This document shows, piece after piece, positions 1 through 11,103 of a stretch of DNA of 64,000 nt (position 1 is the stretch's first letter; each line of letters opens with the position of its first letter). The position numbers and the translations under genes were made by a program. Source of the stretch: Juglans regia. Taxonomy: Eukaryota; Streptophyta; Magnoliopsida; Fagales; Juglandaceae. The notes under the pieces were generated by a model. It worked only from the letters and a program-made list of their open reading frames with translations. It searched no databases and was not told the DNA's origin. Where the stretch lies: positions 3,356,243 through 3,420,242 of the forward strand of contig NC_049907.1 of the NCBI RefSeq assembly GCF_001411555.2, read 5' to 3'.

Positions 1-891
1 TAATTCTTTTGTGGATGTAGCAGTACTCTTTATTATTTCTACTAACCAAGCCTTTATCATCTTTGTGTTTATTATATTCATAAGATTCTATCCATTTTAT
101 TTGAAAAGGACCATGCTACACGCCATAACACTTGACAAACTTTTTTTTTTCTTTTTACCGAATTTAGTAAAATTTTCTTTTATTTTCATTTTTTTTTTAA
201 ATCTTAAGAGTTTCAGATGAAGGTTATAAGTAATTTTTTGTTCAAGAAAAAAAAAATTAGTTTATTTAGTTCAAAGACTCAAATAATTGTCGTGTCATTC
301 TAAGAAGCATTTTCCATTTGAAAATAATTATTGGGACATAAGAAATCACCCAATAATAAAAGTCTCTTGGAGTCTTGAGTCTGAGGGCTCTGGTAGATAA
401 CAAAAGAAAGAGGACTTGGGACTCAAAAAGTATGTCAGCTTTGGGCTATAAGTTAAGTGGGCTTGTGTACAGAAAGGGCCATGGTGGCTTTAATTAAGTA
501 GTAGTTAGCCTGTGTACAGAAGAGAACCGTGTTGGGCTTGATTGATTGGTACTCAGCCCATTAATAATTAAAGCCATTTGGTTGTATACAGTAGTAATAC
601 TTGAGCCTCTCAAGCTCTCGTCTCTTCTTGGGCGTGTGACCATCATCCCAGCCCATTAACAAGAATTTTGGGATGTTCTCTTGGTCTCGATTCGACTTCA
701 TCGTGGGACGGCCGGATATACGAAGCGCACTTCTGGCCAGACGTCGTTCCCTGCACACCAGATGTTTGATGTTTTGAGTCTGCTAACCACCCGATGGTAG
801 ATATCATAACCTGTATTGAGAGTTACAGACTTGAAATAACTTCGCATACCGCGCATATTAAGAATGGGAAGGATATGGTCCTGTAAGTGTT
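1..891. other. AT-rich intergenic / PPR upstream region
   Basis: No supported gene. The first 300 bases are T-rich. Positions 380-880 are more balanced and lie directly upstream of the PPR start, so they probably hold its promoter and 5' leader. Short open frames here (11-220 plus, 561-758 minus) show no recognisable motifs. Confidence 0.6.
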
Positions 892-2898
892 ATGGGTCTT
901 CACTCAATGGCAATGCATTTCAAATTCAAGCTCCTCTTTCGTGGGATAAACCGTCTCAACAGCCTAACCCAGCAAACTCGTTGCTATGCCCGCGACCCAT
1001 TTCCCAATAAAGTCTCCCACTACCTGTTCCGTGCCAAACTCATTGATAAGATTCGACTAGGCCTCCGCTCCAGCACTCCCAGCTCGCTTGCGCCTCTCCT
1101 AAATCATCGCCTTATCGACTCATTCGTTGTCACTCATGCGCTCCGGTCTGCGCCTTCTGCAGACGCTGCCCTGTCCCTGGTGGACACCCTTCAATCAATT
1201 CCCCATTTCTCGCATACCCAGAACACCGTCCATGCGCTGGGCACAGTCCTGGCCAAGTCCCACCGGACTGCGGAGCTCAAATCCCTTATTGATGCTGTCA
1301 ATGCTGGCAGGTTTCGCAATGTCCGTGTCACTTTTATGAACCTTATGCAGTGGTATGCTGCGACTGGAGACCTTGACATGGTACTCCGTGTTTGGGACGA
1401 ATATAGGTTGTCAAGCGAGCGTGTATGCACCGAGTCTTGTAACATTGTCATGCGCCTTTATGCTCAAACGGGTAAGGACGACTCTGAGGCCGTGCAGGTT
1501 TTCTATAGGATGATAAATGAAGGGGCAATTCCAAATTCTAGGACTTACAAGGTAATGATTGAGCACCTTGTGAACTCCGGAAAGTTAGAGTCCGCAGTGG
1601 AGATTTTTAAAATACTGCCCTTGATGAGAATTAGACGCACTTCAAATCAATATTTTGTTTTGATGGAAGGACTTATTGGTGTTGAGCGGTTTGACGAGGT
1701 CAAGGATTTGCTCAAGGAAATGATGGTTGATGGAATATTGCCGGGAAGAGCCATGCGTTTGTCATTGAAACGTATGCAGGAGGCAGGATTTGTCCAAGAG
1801 ACAGATGAATTTCTTGTAGAAATGTTGCCGGATGAGAGAATCAGAAGCATAGGATGTAGTGATGTCCATAGTGATGATGATGATCATTATGATGATGATG
1901 ATGTGGATGATGAGGATGAGGATGCTTCTCGTGGTAGTGGAGGTGACTATGTTGATAGGGTTCAGTTAAAACCGTGGTTAGACCCAAGGGCCTTGGCAAG
2001 TGCCTTACATCATTGGAGCTCTGAAGAGGTATTAGCTCTAGAGGATGCGAGACTGGTGTGGACAACTCGGTTGTTTTGCAAGATTCTTAGGAATTTGAAG
2101 TCTCCAGAAACGGCATGGGATTTTTTCTGTTGGGTTGCTTATCAGCCAGGATTTACGCATGATGTTTACACGGTACAAAGGATGCTGGCACTTTTAGCAC
2201 GCCACGGGCATGTTGAATTGGTTGATAAACTCCTATCCAAAATAAGAAGGGAGGGAATGAGATTGTCCTTCAGCACCATGAGGTTGATCATTGACTTTTA
2301 TGGCATCTCGAAGAGAGCTGATGCGGCTTTAAAGGTCTTTCGTGATGATAGAACTCTCTGTGGTCCCATATCAATTTTCAATTTGATGCTTCTGTATTCA
2401 TCCCTATTACGAACATTGACCAAGTGCGGGAGGAATTCTGATGCCATGGATGTACTTGAAGAGATGGTTTTGTGTGGGATTTGTCCGGATATTCAGACAT
2501 ATTCTGGATTAATGCATCACTTTGCATTGAATGGGGACATCAAAACAGTGCAGAAACTCTTTGCAATGGTTAGGCAAAGTGGTGTGAAGCCTGATGGTTA
2601 TATGTTTAAAGTACTGATCCAAGCTTATTGCAAATCTGAGAGAGCTGCTCTTGCATGGAGAGTTTTTGAAGACATGAGGAATTTAAATTTGATGCCTGAT
2701 CCTGTCACCAAAGAGCTGCTAGTAAAGAGTCTCTGGAAGGAAGGCAAGCGGAGAGAGGCTGCTGCTGTCGAAGAAAATTGTGGGCAAACAAAAGTTCTTC
2801 AACTAACATTGCGTGGTCACATATGGACAGTGAGCTCTGCAGATCTTGCAAGGGTTTATGATATTTATTCAACATGCTTTACATCCACAGCTGGCTAG
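892..2898 (+). CDS. Pentatricopeptide repeat (PPR) protein, organelle-targeted
   Basis: Intronless 668-aa protein. After a basic, Ser/Arg-rich N-terminus that looks like a mitochondrial or plastid presequence come runs of about 35-residue helical repeats of P type, such as the segments around residues 175-300 and 495-620 (patterns of the form 'G..PD..TY..L...F...G'). An acidic Asp-rich tract at about residues 324-344 splits the protein into two repeat blocks. PPR proteins of this class bind organellar RNA and guide its processing, splicing or stability. No E/DYW editing domain is visible at the C-terminus. It resembles the family of Arabidopsis At5g66631, but that is from memory. The first ATG is used; a second Met at residue 6 would also keep the presequence. 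An AATAAA lies about 80 bases past the stop. Confidence 0.9.
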   Translation: MGLHSMAMHFKFKLLFRGINRLNSLTQQTRCYARDPFPNKVSHYLFRAKLIDKIRLGLRSSTPSSLAPLLNHRLIDSFVVTHALRSAPSADAALSLVDTLQSIPHFSHTQNTVHALGTVLAKSHRTAELKSLIDAVNAGRFRNVRVTFMNLMQWYAATGDLDMVLRVWDEYRLSSERVCTESCNIVMRLYAQTGKDDSEAVQVFYRMINEGAIPNSRTYKVMIEHLVNSGKLESAVEIFKILPLMRIRRTSNQYFVLMEGLIGVERFDEVKDLLKEMMVDGILPGRAMRLSLKRMQEAGFVQETDEFLVEMLPDERIRSIGCSDVHSDDDDHYDDDDVDDEDEDASRGSGGDYVDRVQLKPWLDPRALASALHHWSSEEVLALEDARLVWTTRLFCKILRNLKSPETAWDFFCWVAYQPGFTHDVYTVQRMLALLARHGHVELVDKLLSKIRREGMRLSFSTMRLIIDFYGISKRADAALKVFRDDRTLCGPISIFNLMLLYSSLLRTLTKCGRNSDAMDVLEEMVLCGICPDIQTYSGLMHHFALNGDIKTVQKLFAMVRQSGVKPDGYMFKVLIQAYCKSERAALAWRVFEDMRNLNLMPDPVTKELLVKSLWKEGKRREAAAVEENCGQTKVLQLTLRGHIWTVSSADLARVYDIYSTCFTSTAG

Positions 2899-2976
2899 AG
2901 TTGTGAATGTTTCTGCTAAACCAGCAATTATCTGCTTCAAAGCGGTATACCAAGGAACTTTGTTATTTTAGTTATC

Positions 2977-2982
2977 AATAAA
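2977..2982 (+). terminator. AATAAA polyadenylation signal of the PPR gene
   Basis: A canonical AATAAA hexamer 79 bases after the stop codon, inside an A/T-rich tract, is a plausible 3' end signal. Plant polyadenylation signals are loose, so the use of this exact site is inferred. Confidence 0.45.
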
Positions 2983-5152
2983 AAAAAATTTATAAAAAAA
3001 TTGAAGGTAGTTCATGTTTTATTGAAGTTGCTGCCATTCTTTTTCTGGTATTTTTTGGATTTGAAACTGAGTTTCAAGTCTGCAAAGACTCTTTTGATGA
3101 AAGAAAAGAACAAAGTGTGAAATTAAGAGATGACTGCTTGTGGTTGCCTTATAATAGTTGGTGTATTGAACCAAAGCCTGTTGTGATACTTGAATGTTAT
3201 CAGATCTTGGGAATTGGAAAGAACTACCGCAAAGGGCAAAGTGAAGCTGTTTTGTTGCTGTGGAATCGATTAAATTACATTGACCTAGTCAGCCTTGCGT
3301 TTAGGTTGTCATCAAAGAATAACAGTGACACCAAGAAATGACTTCTTGTGCTTGTGATATAGTTGGTCTATTGAATCAAAAGCTAAGATTAAATCTGATT
3401 GGGATGTTTCTGCAGTTTTGAGTCTTTTAGACCTATGCTAAAACGAATGCCCTTTCTGAAAACGATGTGAGATCAGTTGCACCCAAGCTGATCATTTGAG
3501 AGGCAGACGTGTGATTCAGTTTTGTGGATCAAACGTCATTCTAATACCTTGATCTGGTGCCACCATATGGTAACAATCAGAACTCTAGGAGCTGTATGAA
3601 TCATAGATTATCTTTTCCTTTTTTGTTTCTGGATAAGTAAAATTAAATCTTAGCTGGAAGCCATCAAACATTTTGGTTCTCATGAGTTGGGTGGCTTACT
3701 TTTTATATAAAATTTGTAGTGAACTATTCTGATGCTTTCCAAAGATTGTCAGCAGAAAGGAAAGCATTATGGATGAATAATGCGATTATGTATTTTTCTT
3801 CATGATAATGTACTAGGAACTCTATAAACTACATCAACAAGTACTTTTGGAACAATCAGAACTCTACTCTATTTTGATTTAAAGATACCTACTATATCCT
3901 GTTTTAGCTTCCTTCAACCTATGGCCAGACCCCGAAAACTATCATTTTTCTAAGTTGGGTGCACGCTGGATGAAGTCTTTGGCAGGGCAAAGCATGGCGA
4001 TAGTCAACTTTAGCTTCTCTGTTATCACTCGGACATCTCCTGGGAAGCAAGAAAACCATGGACCTATGCTTATTACAGGAGGTAATCTACTTATCGGTCT
4101 CTTTGATAAGATAATCGCTTTTCAATTATGATGTTAATTGTTTTTTGCTCCATGAATGCCAAGAAAATGAACCCTAGGAATTAACATGGTTCAGTCAAAG
4201 GGGATACAACCATAACTTAGAACACCTAATGGCTGCAATTTTGTTATTGACCTATGTATTTGGGTATTACAAGAGAGGTTCATATGGAAAATATGAAGCA
4301 TATCCACATACAACTTTAGGACTTGAGAACTCTTTAACATTCCCTTCAACTCGAGTTGAAATCTTGAATTTGGAAGGCATCAAGCAGTGCAGAGACATTT
4401 GCGGACTGCAGGAAGGCACATATCATTTGTCCCTTCAATTTGAGCTTTTATTTTTTCAGTTCAGATCTTATTAGAGAGTATGGCCGGATCTGATTATCCG
4501 ACAGCCAATCAAAATATGAGAGTCATGATGCTCCATTGGGAGTTTTCTTTCCCTTAGAATCCGTCCTGCAAGAAAATAGATTTTTATCCCATTCTCAGCT
4601 CCTTCAGTTGAGCAGCTTCAAAAGCATATCTTAATCCAAGGTAACACCAAAGTCATATTTTATATCCGCAAATGCAGTGTTAACAACTTTCATTAATTGA
4701 AGACAACTAGTTGAATTAAGAAATAAAGGAATCTTTCAATTCCCATTAGTTTATATTAGGAATGAGTCATAGGGATTAATAAATTAGAGCCTGACTTTTT
4801 AAACCATACTTAAAACATTAATAAGTAATTGATTTTTTCATGTGAGTCCTAGATTTATCAACTTTTTTCAAAGAGAGTGTGCTAGACTTCACACCTTAAG
4901 ACTGCAAATATAATTTCTCAATATTAAATACAATACCCTCTTCAGAAATGGTATCCTATCGATAAACAAATCTTCATTGACCTAACTCATTCATCAGACA
5001 TTGGCATTTTTTTTGGTCAATTCTTATTGGTCGATTAAAACAAATGTGGGTTGATGTATCATGTCTTTTTTATATGATATCTAATTTTGTAAGTTTGGAG
5101 CCTCCATTAAATGATATAACGAAAAACAGATAATATAAGTAATTAAGAAAAT
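2983..5152. other. Intergenic region, no supported gene
   Basis: About 2.2 kb between the PPR and LYK genes. The frames at 3117-3341 and 4229-4474 (plus) have no known motifs, no flanking splice pattern I could justify, and ordinary AT-rich composition. The part from 3000 to about 4600 is less AT-rich than the rest and could hold extended 3'UTR or a decayed gene, but I cannot show either. Confidence 0.5.
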
Positions 5153-5441
5153 GTTTGGGTATAAGATTTTCTGAGAAAATTTTGAAACTTTTGAAATAAA
5201 TTCTTTGCGAAACTTTATGAAGAAGGTTTTTTAAAGATGTTATTATTAGGGTTTGAAAAGTGGTGGCACCATTTAAAATGCTTGGAAAAAAAATTATCAT
5301 GGGATTTTTTATTATGTTTTGTGAAGGCTTTTTCTTATTATTTATTACGAAAATGAAGGTAAGAAGTTATGATCGAAGTTATTTCCTAGATTGTTTTGGA
5401 TTGAGACTAAGAAAGTTTTCAAAAATCCCTTATTCCCAAAC
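5153..5441. mobile_element. MITE-like element with about 20-bp terminal inverted repeats
   Basis: The left end reads GTTTGGGTATAAGATTTT and the right end is the near inverse (AAAATCCCTTATTCCCAAAC), giving roughly 20-bp imperfect terminal inverted repeats around 289 bases with no coding capacity. Both ends are flanked by AT. Size and structure fit a non-autonomous DNA transposon; the superfamily is not certain. Confidence 0.6.
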
Positions 5442-5886
5442 ATGAACTGGGTAAAAAAAATATATCTAACCAAGATCAAATTTTCATTTGAGTTGGTAGA
5501 TTAGTTTAGTTTTTCCAAACGATGAGTTTTACGTGTATAAAACAGTCATTCTTGACCTTGGTTCACTTGCCCCATGCTTCGTGAATGATTTGCCTAAATT
5601 TTAGTTCATACAATTTGAGTTTAATGCATAGCATCTGCTGCTCTGTCAAAGGTGGCAATACAGGGTACCCTATTCTCTAAGATGGTAAAGAAATTTTGAT
5701 TCTGCAAAAATATTTGCAAGAATTTAAAGCAAGGGATTGCGACAGAATCTCATATCATTGAATAAAAAATAAGTCCTAACTGAATGGGAGAAAGATTAAT
5801 CGCTAAAACATAAGAAAAGTGAATGAATGATCGTGTTTCAACTACTGATACAGATGTTCTGCTGAAACTGTCATGCTCATATGCTC
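5442..5886. other. Short intergenic / LYK4-like 3' flank
   Basis: About 445 bases with no gene. It follows the stop codon of the minus-strand LysM kinase and probably holds its 3'UTR and terminator. No clear signal was identified. Confidence 0.5.
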
Positions 5887-7911
5887 TTAATTTGTGGATT
5901 CCCAGGTCAGGGAAGCATTCCACGTTCTTGAGAGAGATTGCACAATCTCATCCATGGCTGGTCGCCCTGCCGGATTTTTGTTTAAGCAGCTATCAATCAA
6001 TCTGACCACAAAAACAGCAAGTTCCAAAGGATAATTCCCTCGGAGGGAGGGATCCATGAAGTGCCTCAAACTTTCCTTTCCATCCTCCTCACGAAGCACG
6101 ACACTCAGGACATCTGATAACTGCATATTCTCCTCCTCATACAGAGCAGCAACCTCTTTCCCAGTCACTATCTCCAGCATCACAACCCCCAATGCATAGA
6201 CATCAAGCTTTGTGGAGACAAAACCATTTTCCAAATACTCAGGAGCCATGTAGCCTCTTGTGCCAACGATGTGCTTTGTCAAGGAAAATTGGCCTTCCTG
6301 ACCTTGAGCTGACCTTGCCAGACCAAAGTTCGCAATCTTAGCTCTCAAATCACCGTCCAGAAGAATGTTGCTGCTCTTTATATCCTTGTGGACATGGGGA
6401 GGAGCAGTGAAGCCATGAAGATAGTTCAGTCCAGTCGCCACATCCAATACAATCTGCATTCTCTGCGTCCAGCTCAAAAGTTTCCCATCACTGCTGCTGC
6501 TGCTGTTGTTATAGATCCAATCACTCAACGGTCCGTTTGCAGCATATTCGTAAACAAGGTACCAATGACCATCGTTGAAACAGATGCCAGAGAGGCATAT
6601 AATATTAGAATGGTTGATCTTGTTCAACAAATTTATCTCTTTCGATACATCTCCATTCATTTTCTTAATGGCTGCCAAATCCCCATTAATCCTGCCACGA
6701 TAAACGGATCCTTGAATCCAGCAACTAGGACTGAAATCATCCGTTGCGTGTTGGAGTTCCTTAAAACTATACACTTTGAGGGATTGAGCCATATTAGTTA
6801 TGCTTTCTAAGAAGTCCTCGGATTCTTCCTCCACCTTCTTCTTTTCTGGTTTTGCATGTGCCTCAAACTGATCCGAGACAATGACAGAATCAGATTTCTT
6901 CTTGCTTTTACGGAAAAATAAGCAGAATATTACTGTGCCAAAAACCAATACAAGAGCACTTCCTCCAAGAACCCCAACAAGGACATAAACCCATGTTTTG
7001 CTTGAGCTTTCACCGGAGGGGGGAGGAGGCGGCGGTGATGCCGATGGTGGGGGAGGAGGTTCTACGGTTTGAGAGCTTGATGGCGGGTCTTGCAGAGGAA
7101 CCAGAAGTGTGGTGAAGTAATAAATTGTGCTCTGAGCAGAAAGCTCATTAGCCGCCAAAGTCATCTCAGTGCTCGCGCCAAATCTCTTGCCAATGAATTC
7201 AACACTATCACCGACTGCGACCAGGTAAGTCAATAAATAATTGACATTCACATCAATTTGATTCTTAGTAGGACAAGCACATCTAAGAGGAACATTGATT
7301 GTTGCACCAGAAGATAAACTAGTAGCGCCATTATTATTTTGATTCTGAAGAGCTTGACAGGTGGAAAGGGCTTGGAAGGTGTTATTAGCAATCAAGAGAT
7401 AAGTATCTCCAGTCTTTATAACATAACTCGCATTTGCTTGGTAGTAATGACCTGAACAGGAGCAGTTGACTGGAACAAGCACCAATTTGTTCGTTTCAAA
7501 TGTTGCAGTCTCTGAAACAGAGTTAATCAGAGAGAGCTGGGATGGATCGGAGGCCAAGAGAGCAGAGATGGCAGAAACAGAGTTGTATGGGGGTTGGGAT
7601 CTGAAGGTGAGGTAGCCTTGGCAACTTGTGTTTAGGCCATTACAGGAGTAGCCAAGAGCAGAATTTGAGTTATTGCCACAATCCGTTGTTACCTTTCCTT
7701 CATAAGGTTGCTGAGCCAGAATCAAAGAACAGCTTGAGAATAACAAGATTATGAGAACGAAAATGAGAGTGGGGGAATTCATTTCAGGTTGAAGATGAAA
7801 GATCAGCAAGAGGTTTATGGGAAATAATAGTAGGCTGATAATCAACAACGTTGGTGGAGCTAAAATACTTTGGATTTTTTTTTTTTCTAGGGAGAAAGTT
7901 CCAAGAAACAC
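5887..7911 (-). CDS. LYK4-like: LysM receptor-like (pseudo)kinase, LYK4/LYK5 type
   Basis: Plasma-membrane chitin (N-acetylglucosamine oligomer) co-receptor of the LYK4/LYK5 subfamily, which works with CERK1. Intronless, 674 aa from the first ATG, but the true start is probably Met44 (base 7782, 631 aa): from there a clean signal peptide runs to AQQPYEG. The ectodomain holds three LysM-like segments (about residues 75-275) linked by two CxC pairs (C150/C152, C211/C213). A Pro-rich juxtamembrane stretch (285-299) precedes the transmembrane helix at about 307-333 and the kinase fold at about 385-660. The kinase looks inactive: the Gly-rich loop is eroded (about 398-406), HRD is HKD (508-510) and DFG is NFG (528-530), while the VAIK-type Lys (416) and APE (556-558) remain. 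This fits the family, whose members are known pseudokinases. LYK4 versus LYK5 is judged from remembered similarity, which is closer to LYK4. Confidence 0.93.
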   Translation of the reverse strand: MFLGTFSLEKKKIQSILAPPTLLIISLLLFPINLLLIFHLQPEMNSPTLIFVLIILLFSSCSLILAQQPYEGKVTTDCGNNSNSALGYSCNGLNTSCQGYLTFRSQPPYNSVSAISALLASDPSQLSLINSVSETATFETNKLVLVPVNCSCSGHYYQANASYVIKTGDTYLLIANNTFQALSTCQALQNQNNNGATSLSSGATINVPLRCACPTKNQIDVNVNYLLTYLVAVGDSVEFIGKRFGASTEMTLAANELSAQSTIYYFTTLLVPLQDPPSSSQTVEPPPPPSASPPPPPPSGESSSKTWVYVLVGVLGGSALVLVFGTVIFCLFFRKSKKKSDSVIVSDQFEAHAKPEKKKVEEESEDFLESITNMAQSLKVYSFKELQHATDDFSPSCWIQGSVYRGRINGDLAAIKKMNGDVSKEINLLNKINHSNIICLSGICFNDGHWYLVYEYAANGPLSDWIYNNSSSSSDGKLLSWTQRMQIVLDVATGLNYLHGFTAPPHVHKDIKSSNILLDGDLRAKIANFGLARSAQGQEGQFSLTKHIVGTRGYMAPEYLENGFVSTKLDVYALGVVMLEIVTGKEVAALYEEENMQLSDVLSVVLREEDGKESLRHFMDPSLRGNYPLELAVFVVRLIDSCLNKNPAGRPAMDEIVQSLSRTWNASLTWESTN

Positions 7912-8486
7912 TTCATGTTGAATGTGTCAATAAGTCTTTCTGACGTCTGATCTGGACAAGCTGAACCGAACGTGGTGGACGGAGCCGCGGAATCAAATTC
8001 CATCATAGCTTAAAAGAAGGGCCAACCCATTTTTTCTAATGAACAGTAATTATTTAAATATTGTGATTTTAAAAGGATAAGATAATCAAATTTGTCACGG
8101 CGTTTAAAATTCCATATGGGTTTGAAAGCAGGCAAAAGCCTTTGACTCCATCAAACTCAATAATGTTGACGTGAAAACTCGATCTTACTGGAAATGAACA
8201 ACAACTATGACCGAATTGAAGTCTTGATGTTTGTAATTTATTTTAAAACTTACCTATATTTATATGAACAAGAATCTTCTCAAATTTTCGTTCGAACTTA
8301 AAAATATATTAGGTAAGAGAAAAATCGACATATCATGTTTATGGTATATCATTTATTTACTTTACAAGATGTGATTTTTGATCCCTCCATACGAAGAAGT
8401 CAAAGTGGGTGACCAAAATGGAATTGATGCATGGTGTAGCATAGTCCCCTACATGTTCATACTTAACTTCTCTCTCTTAAATTTTA
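7912..8486. other. LYK4-like upstream region
   Basis: Intergenic, AT-rich, without an open frame of interest. The first few hundred bases should include the promoter and 5' leader of the minus-strand LysM kinase gene. Confidence 0.5.
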
Positions 8487-8610
8487 TTAGGGTGAGTTTG
8501 GATGTTGAAGTGAGTTGAATTGTTTATTATATTTTGTGTTGAGATTTGAAAAAATTGTAATGATGAGTTGAGATGAGTTGATAGTAGTTTATATTCCAAA
8601 CGCACCCTAA
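8487..8610. mobile_element. Short MITE (PIF/Harbinger-like ends)
   Basis: About 124 bases bounded by TTAGGGTGAGTTTGGA and its near-perfect inverse TCCAAACGCACCCTAA (15 of 16 pairs). The body contains 'ATTTGAAAAAATTGTAATGATGAG', shared in part with several other repeats in this window, so it is one copy of a high-copy family. No coding capacity. Confidence 0.7.
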
Positions 8611-8639
8611 GAGTTTTTATGAAATTTCTTGAACCATTA

Positions 8640-8840
8640 AGAGGTTCGGATAGTGAGATGAGAATTTTTGATTTTCGATGAAAGTTTAAAATATTATTTT
8701 TTAATATTATTATTGTTTAAGGATTTAAAAAAGTTAAATTAAGATTTGAAAAAGTTGAATTGTTTATTATATTTTGTGTGAAAATTTGAAAATTTTGTAA
8801 TGATGAGATGGAAATTTTGTATCTCATTGCACTTGCTAAA
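8640..8840. repeat. Degenerate copy of the 'GTTTGGAT' MITE family
   Basis: The body repeats the diagnostic family phrases (TTAATATTATT, then GAATTGTTTATTATATTTTGT, then TTTGTAATGATGAGAT) seen at 8487-8610 and 17230-17395, but clear terminal repeats are lost. Borders are approximate. Confidence 0.5.
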
Positions 8841-9844
8841 TCTGTCTGTCTATGCTTTAAAAAGAACTGTTCAAGATTACATCTAATAACATGTTTGGAT
8901 ACTTAGAGTATTTCAAGATTTCATGAATAGTAATAAATAGACAACGCAATTGCTTCAAATACTATATATGTTATTGATTCCAGAAAGAAAATTACCATCC
9001 TTACCCACGATCCATCCGCAATATGTTATAATTTAAAAAATTTATTTATAAGATTTGAAAATCTAGAAAATTTATTTATAGGCCTAATGTTCCCTTTGGT
9101 CACGAAATGTTATAAAAATCAAGGTATAGATCTAAAATATTCGTAATTATTTTCAATGAATTACACATACTTTTGAGTTATTGTACCGTGAAAACCTATC
9201 AAAATATGAGGTATGTGTTGTTGTATCAAAATAGAAAAATTCTATTCCTAAACCTCATACATCACACACCACTCTTTTTATAATTTCTTTAATTTTATTC
9301 TCTTACTAAATGTATGGTATATGGATTATGAGTAGAATAATTCAATTATTTTAAAAATAATAAAACTAAAATAAACTTTAAAAAAATTTAAAACAAATAA
9401 AAAAATTTTAAAGTGTGGTGTATGGATTTATGAAAATGCTCATCAAAATATGCAAGGCCAGGCCATACTGCAAGCCATAATTAATGGCGCAGACTCCAGC
9501 CGCAGCAGCCGGGTGACAAATCAAAAAGTTGCCAGTAGCAGGGGCTCCGCATCAAGCCTGGGCTTTACAAATTTCTGAAAAAAGGGCAATATATCTTAGC
9601 TAACAAGAAACTACAAGAGGAAACTAACTAGGAATTAGGCCCCGCAAACGGTCTAGTCGGCTATGTCACGTCAGTCATTACATTTAAAAATATAAAAAAA
9701 AAAAATATCTGAAAAGAGATTTTGCGTGAGTTTTAACTCGTTCTTCAAACAAACGAAATATGTGAAAGTTGAAACCCATATCGTTGTTCAGCTTCGAGAA
9801 TTCAAAGTTTGTAAAAGTAGAAGAAGTTAAGAAGAAATTGGGCG
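8841..9844. other. AT-rich intergenic region
   Basis: About 1 kb with no supported gene. Composition is strongly AT-rich, apart from a slightly GC-richer stretch near 9470-9660. No RNA gene or clear repeat border was recognised. Confidence 0.5.
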
Positions 9845-10509
9845 ATGACAGCCATGATGAGCCAAACAAAGTCTAACGGAAATGGGGAGGAGAGCTTTGG
9901 GGAACTGCAGGAATTGTTTGAAGAGTTGTTTCAAAGGGATATTGTTACATTTGACTCAAGTTCACGTATTACTAGTTGTTCTGGTTTCTCCTCCTACACG
10001 TCTTTTTCTGGGAGTTCTGGTTATGATCAATTCATGAATAATATCATAGCCGATCGAGGTAATGCAACTAGTCGTACGTGTTTAAATTTTCTTCATGTGC
10101 ATGCGTTAATGTTAATTCCGACTTCCGAGCTATTTCTTCTTCATGGGAAAATGGAATACCAACCAACAATAATAATAAATAAATGATCGGGAAGATGGAA
10201 CGTTGGGGATCCTTCCTGGCATTTGCTTTCCTTCGACTATACACCGATTGAGTTAGTGCACGTACCCATCAAGCATTAGTCAAGTAAGTTGAAAAGTTTT
10301 CCAGGTTTGAATCCAACAACTACGTGCGACGACCATGAAACTAGCCAGAAAAAGTTTTATTCACATCGGTGGGTCACAACTAGTGAAATCATGGCTCCTT
10401 GTTATAGACCCATTTCACCATTCTACTATTATGCTCATGTTCATTTGTATTGTTCTTCAACTGCTTTCTTGCAGGAGCTGTGAAAGGGCATGTAATTAAG
10501 GAAGAGTGA
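9845..10509 (+). CDS. Possible small two-exon gene, unknown product
   Basis: The frame starting at 9845 gives an acidic, Ser-rich peptide (E/L-rich near residues 16-30, then a Ser/Gly-rich stretch). Read straight through, it runs into AT-rich sequence, but a plausible donor (GAG|GTAATG, exon end 10058) and acceptor (TTTCTTGCAG|GAG, exon start 10475) join in phase and give an 82-aa protein ending in a stop at 10507-10509. I do not recognise the family. Codon composition in exon 1 looks more gene-like than the surroundings. It may be a real small gene, the first exon of something else, or a gene fragment; the splice junction is inferred only from consensus. Confidence 0.3.
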
Positions 10510-11103
10510 GGAAGGGAAAGTCTGAGAGAGGGAGCTGGTCTTCGAAGGGAGCCGGGGGAGGGAACGATTCGCAGGGGGAGAACAGGTTCGAAGAAAGATG
10601 GGGGAGAATAGGGAAGACGAGGGAGGGAGACTAGGAGCTCTGAATTCAGGAGGAGGGAGAATGAGAGCCAAAACGAGCCATCCAAGTCCAAAACGAACCG
10701 TTTTATTTTTCACTTGGATACCGTTTGCGCAGCGGTTACGCATGCCGCTTGTATCCAGCATTTTTCTTAACTTATTTATGCGTTGTTTTGCTGCATTGAA
10801 GTTCCACCAAGAAAGTGAAACCAAAGAAGACCCTCCAAGTTTGTGGGACCAAGAGTTCCCACATCAGCAAACACTGGTGCAGATTTTTTTAGATAAAAAC
10901 AAGGCCTGAATTCCTCATCTTTGAAATTTATTTATTTCATGTGGAACATGGATTGAGGTGGAAACAGAAAGGAAAGAAAACTCACAAGGAGTTGAAGTTT
11001 GTACGGACTTGTCCAGAAAATTCATTACAATCACAGAGCCCGGAGAAAGCTCAAGAAATTATCTAGGTGAAAAAGTAACTCCCCTTCCAAGAGAACAATT
11101 CGT
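10510..11103. other. Intergenic, purine-rich stretch and COR413-like 3' flank
   Basis: From about 10500 to 10680 the plus strand is strongly G/A-rich (many GGAGGGAG-type runs), giving open frames on several strands that look compositional rather than coding. The rest should include the 3'UTR of the minus-strand COR413-like gene. Confidence 0.5.

Noticed and set aside
6388..6810. 140-aa plus-strand frame
   Set aside because: A shadow on the opposite strand of the LYK4-like kinase domain.
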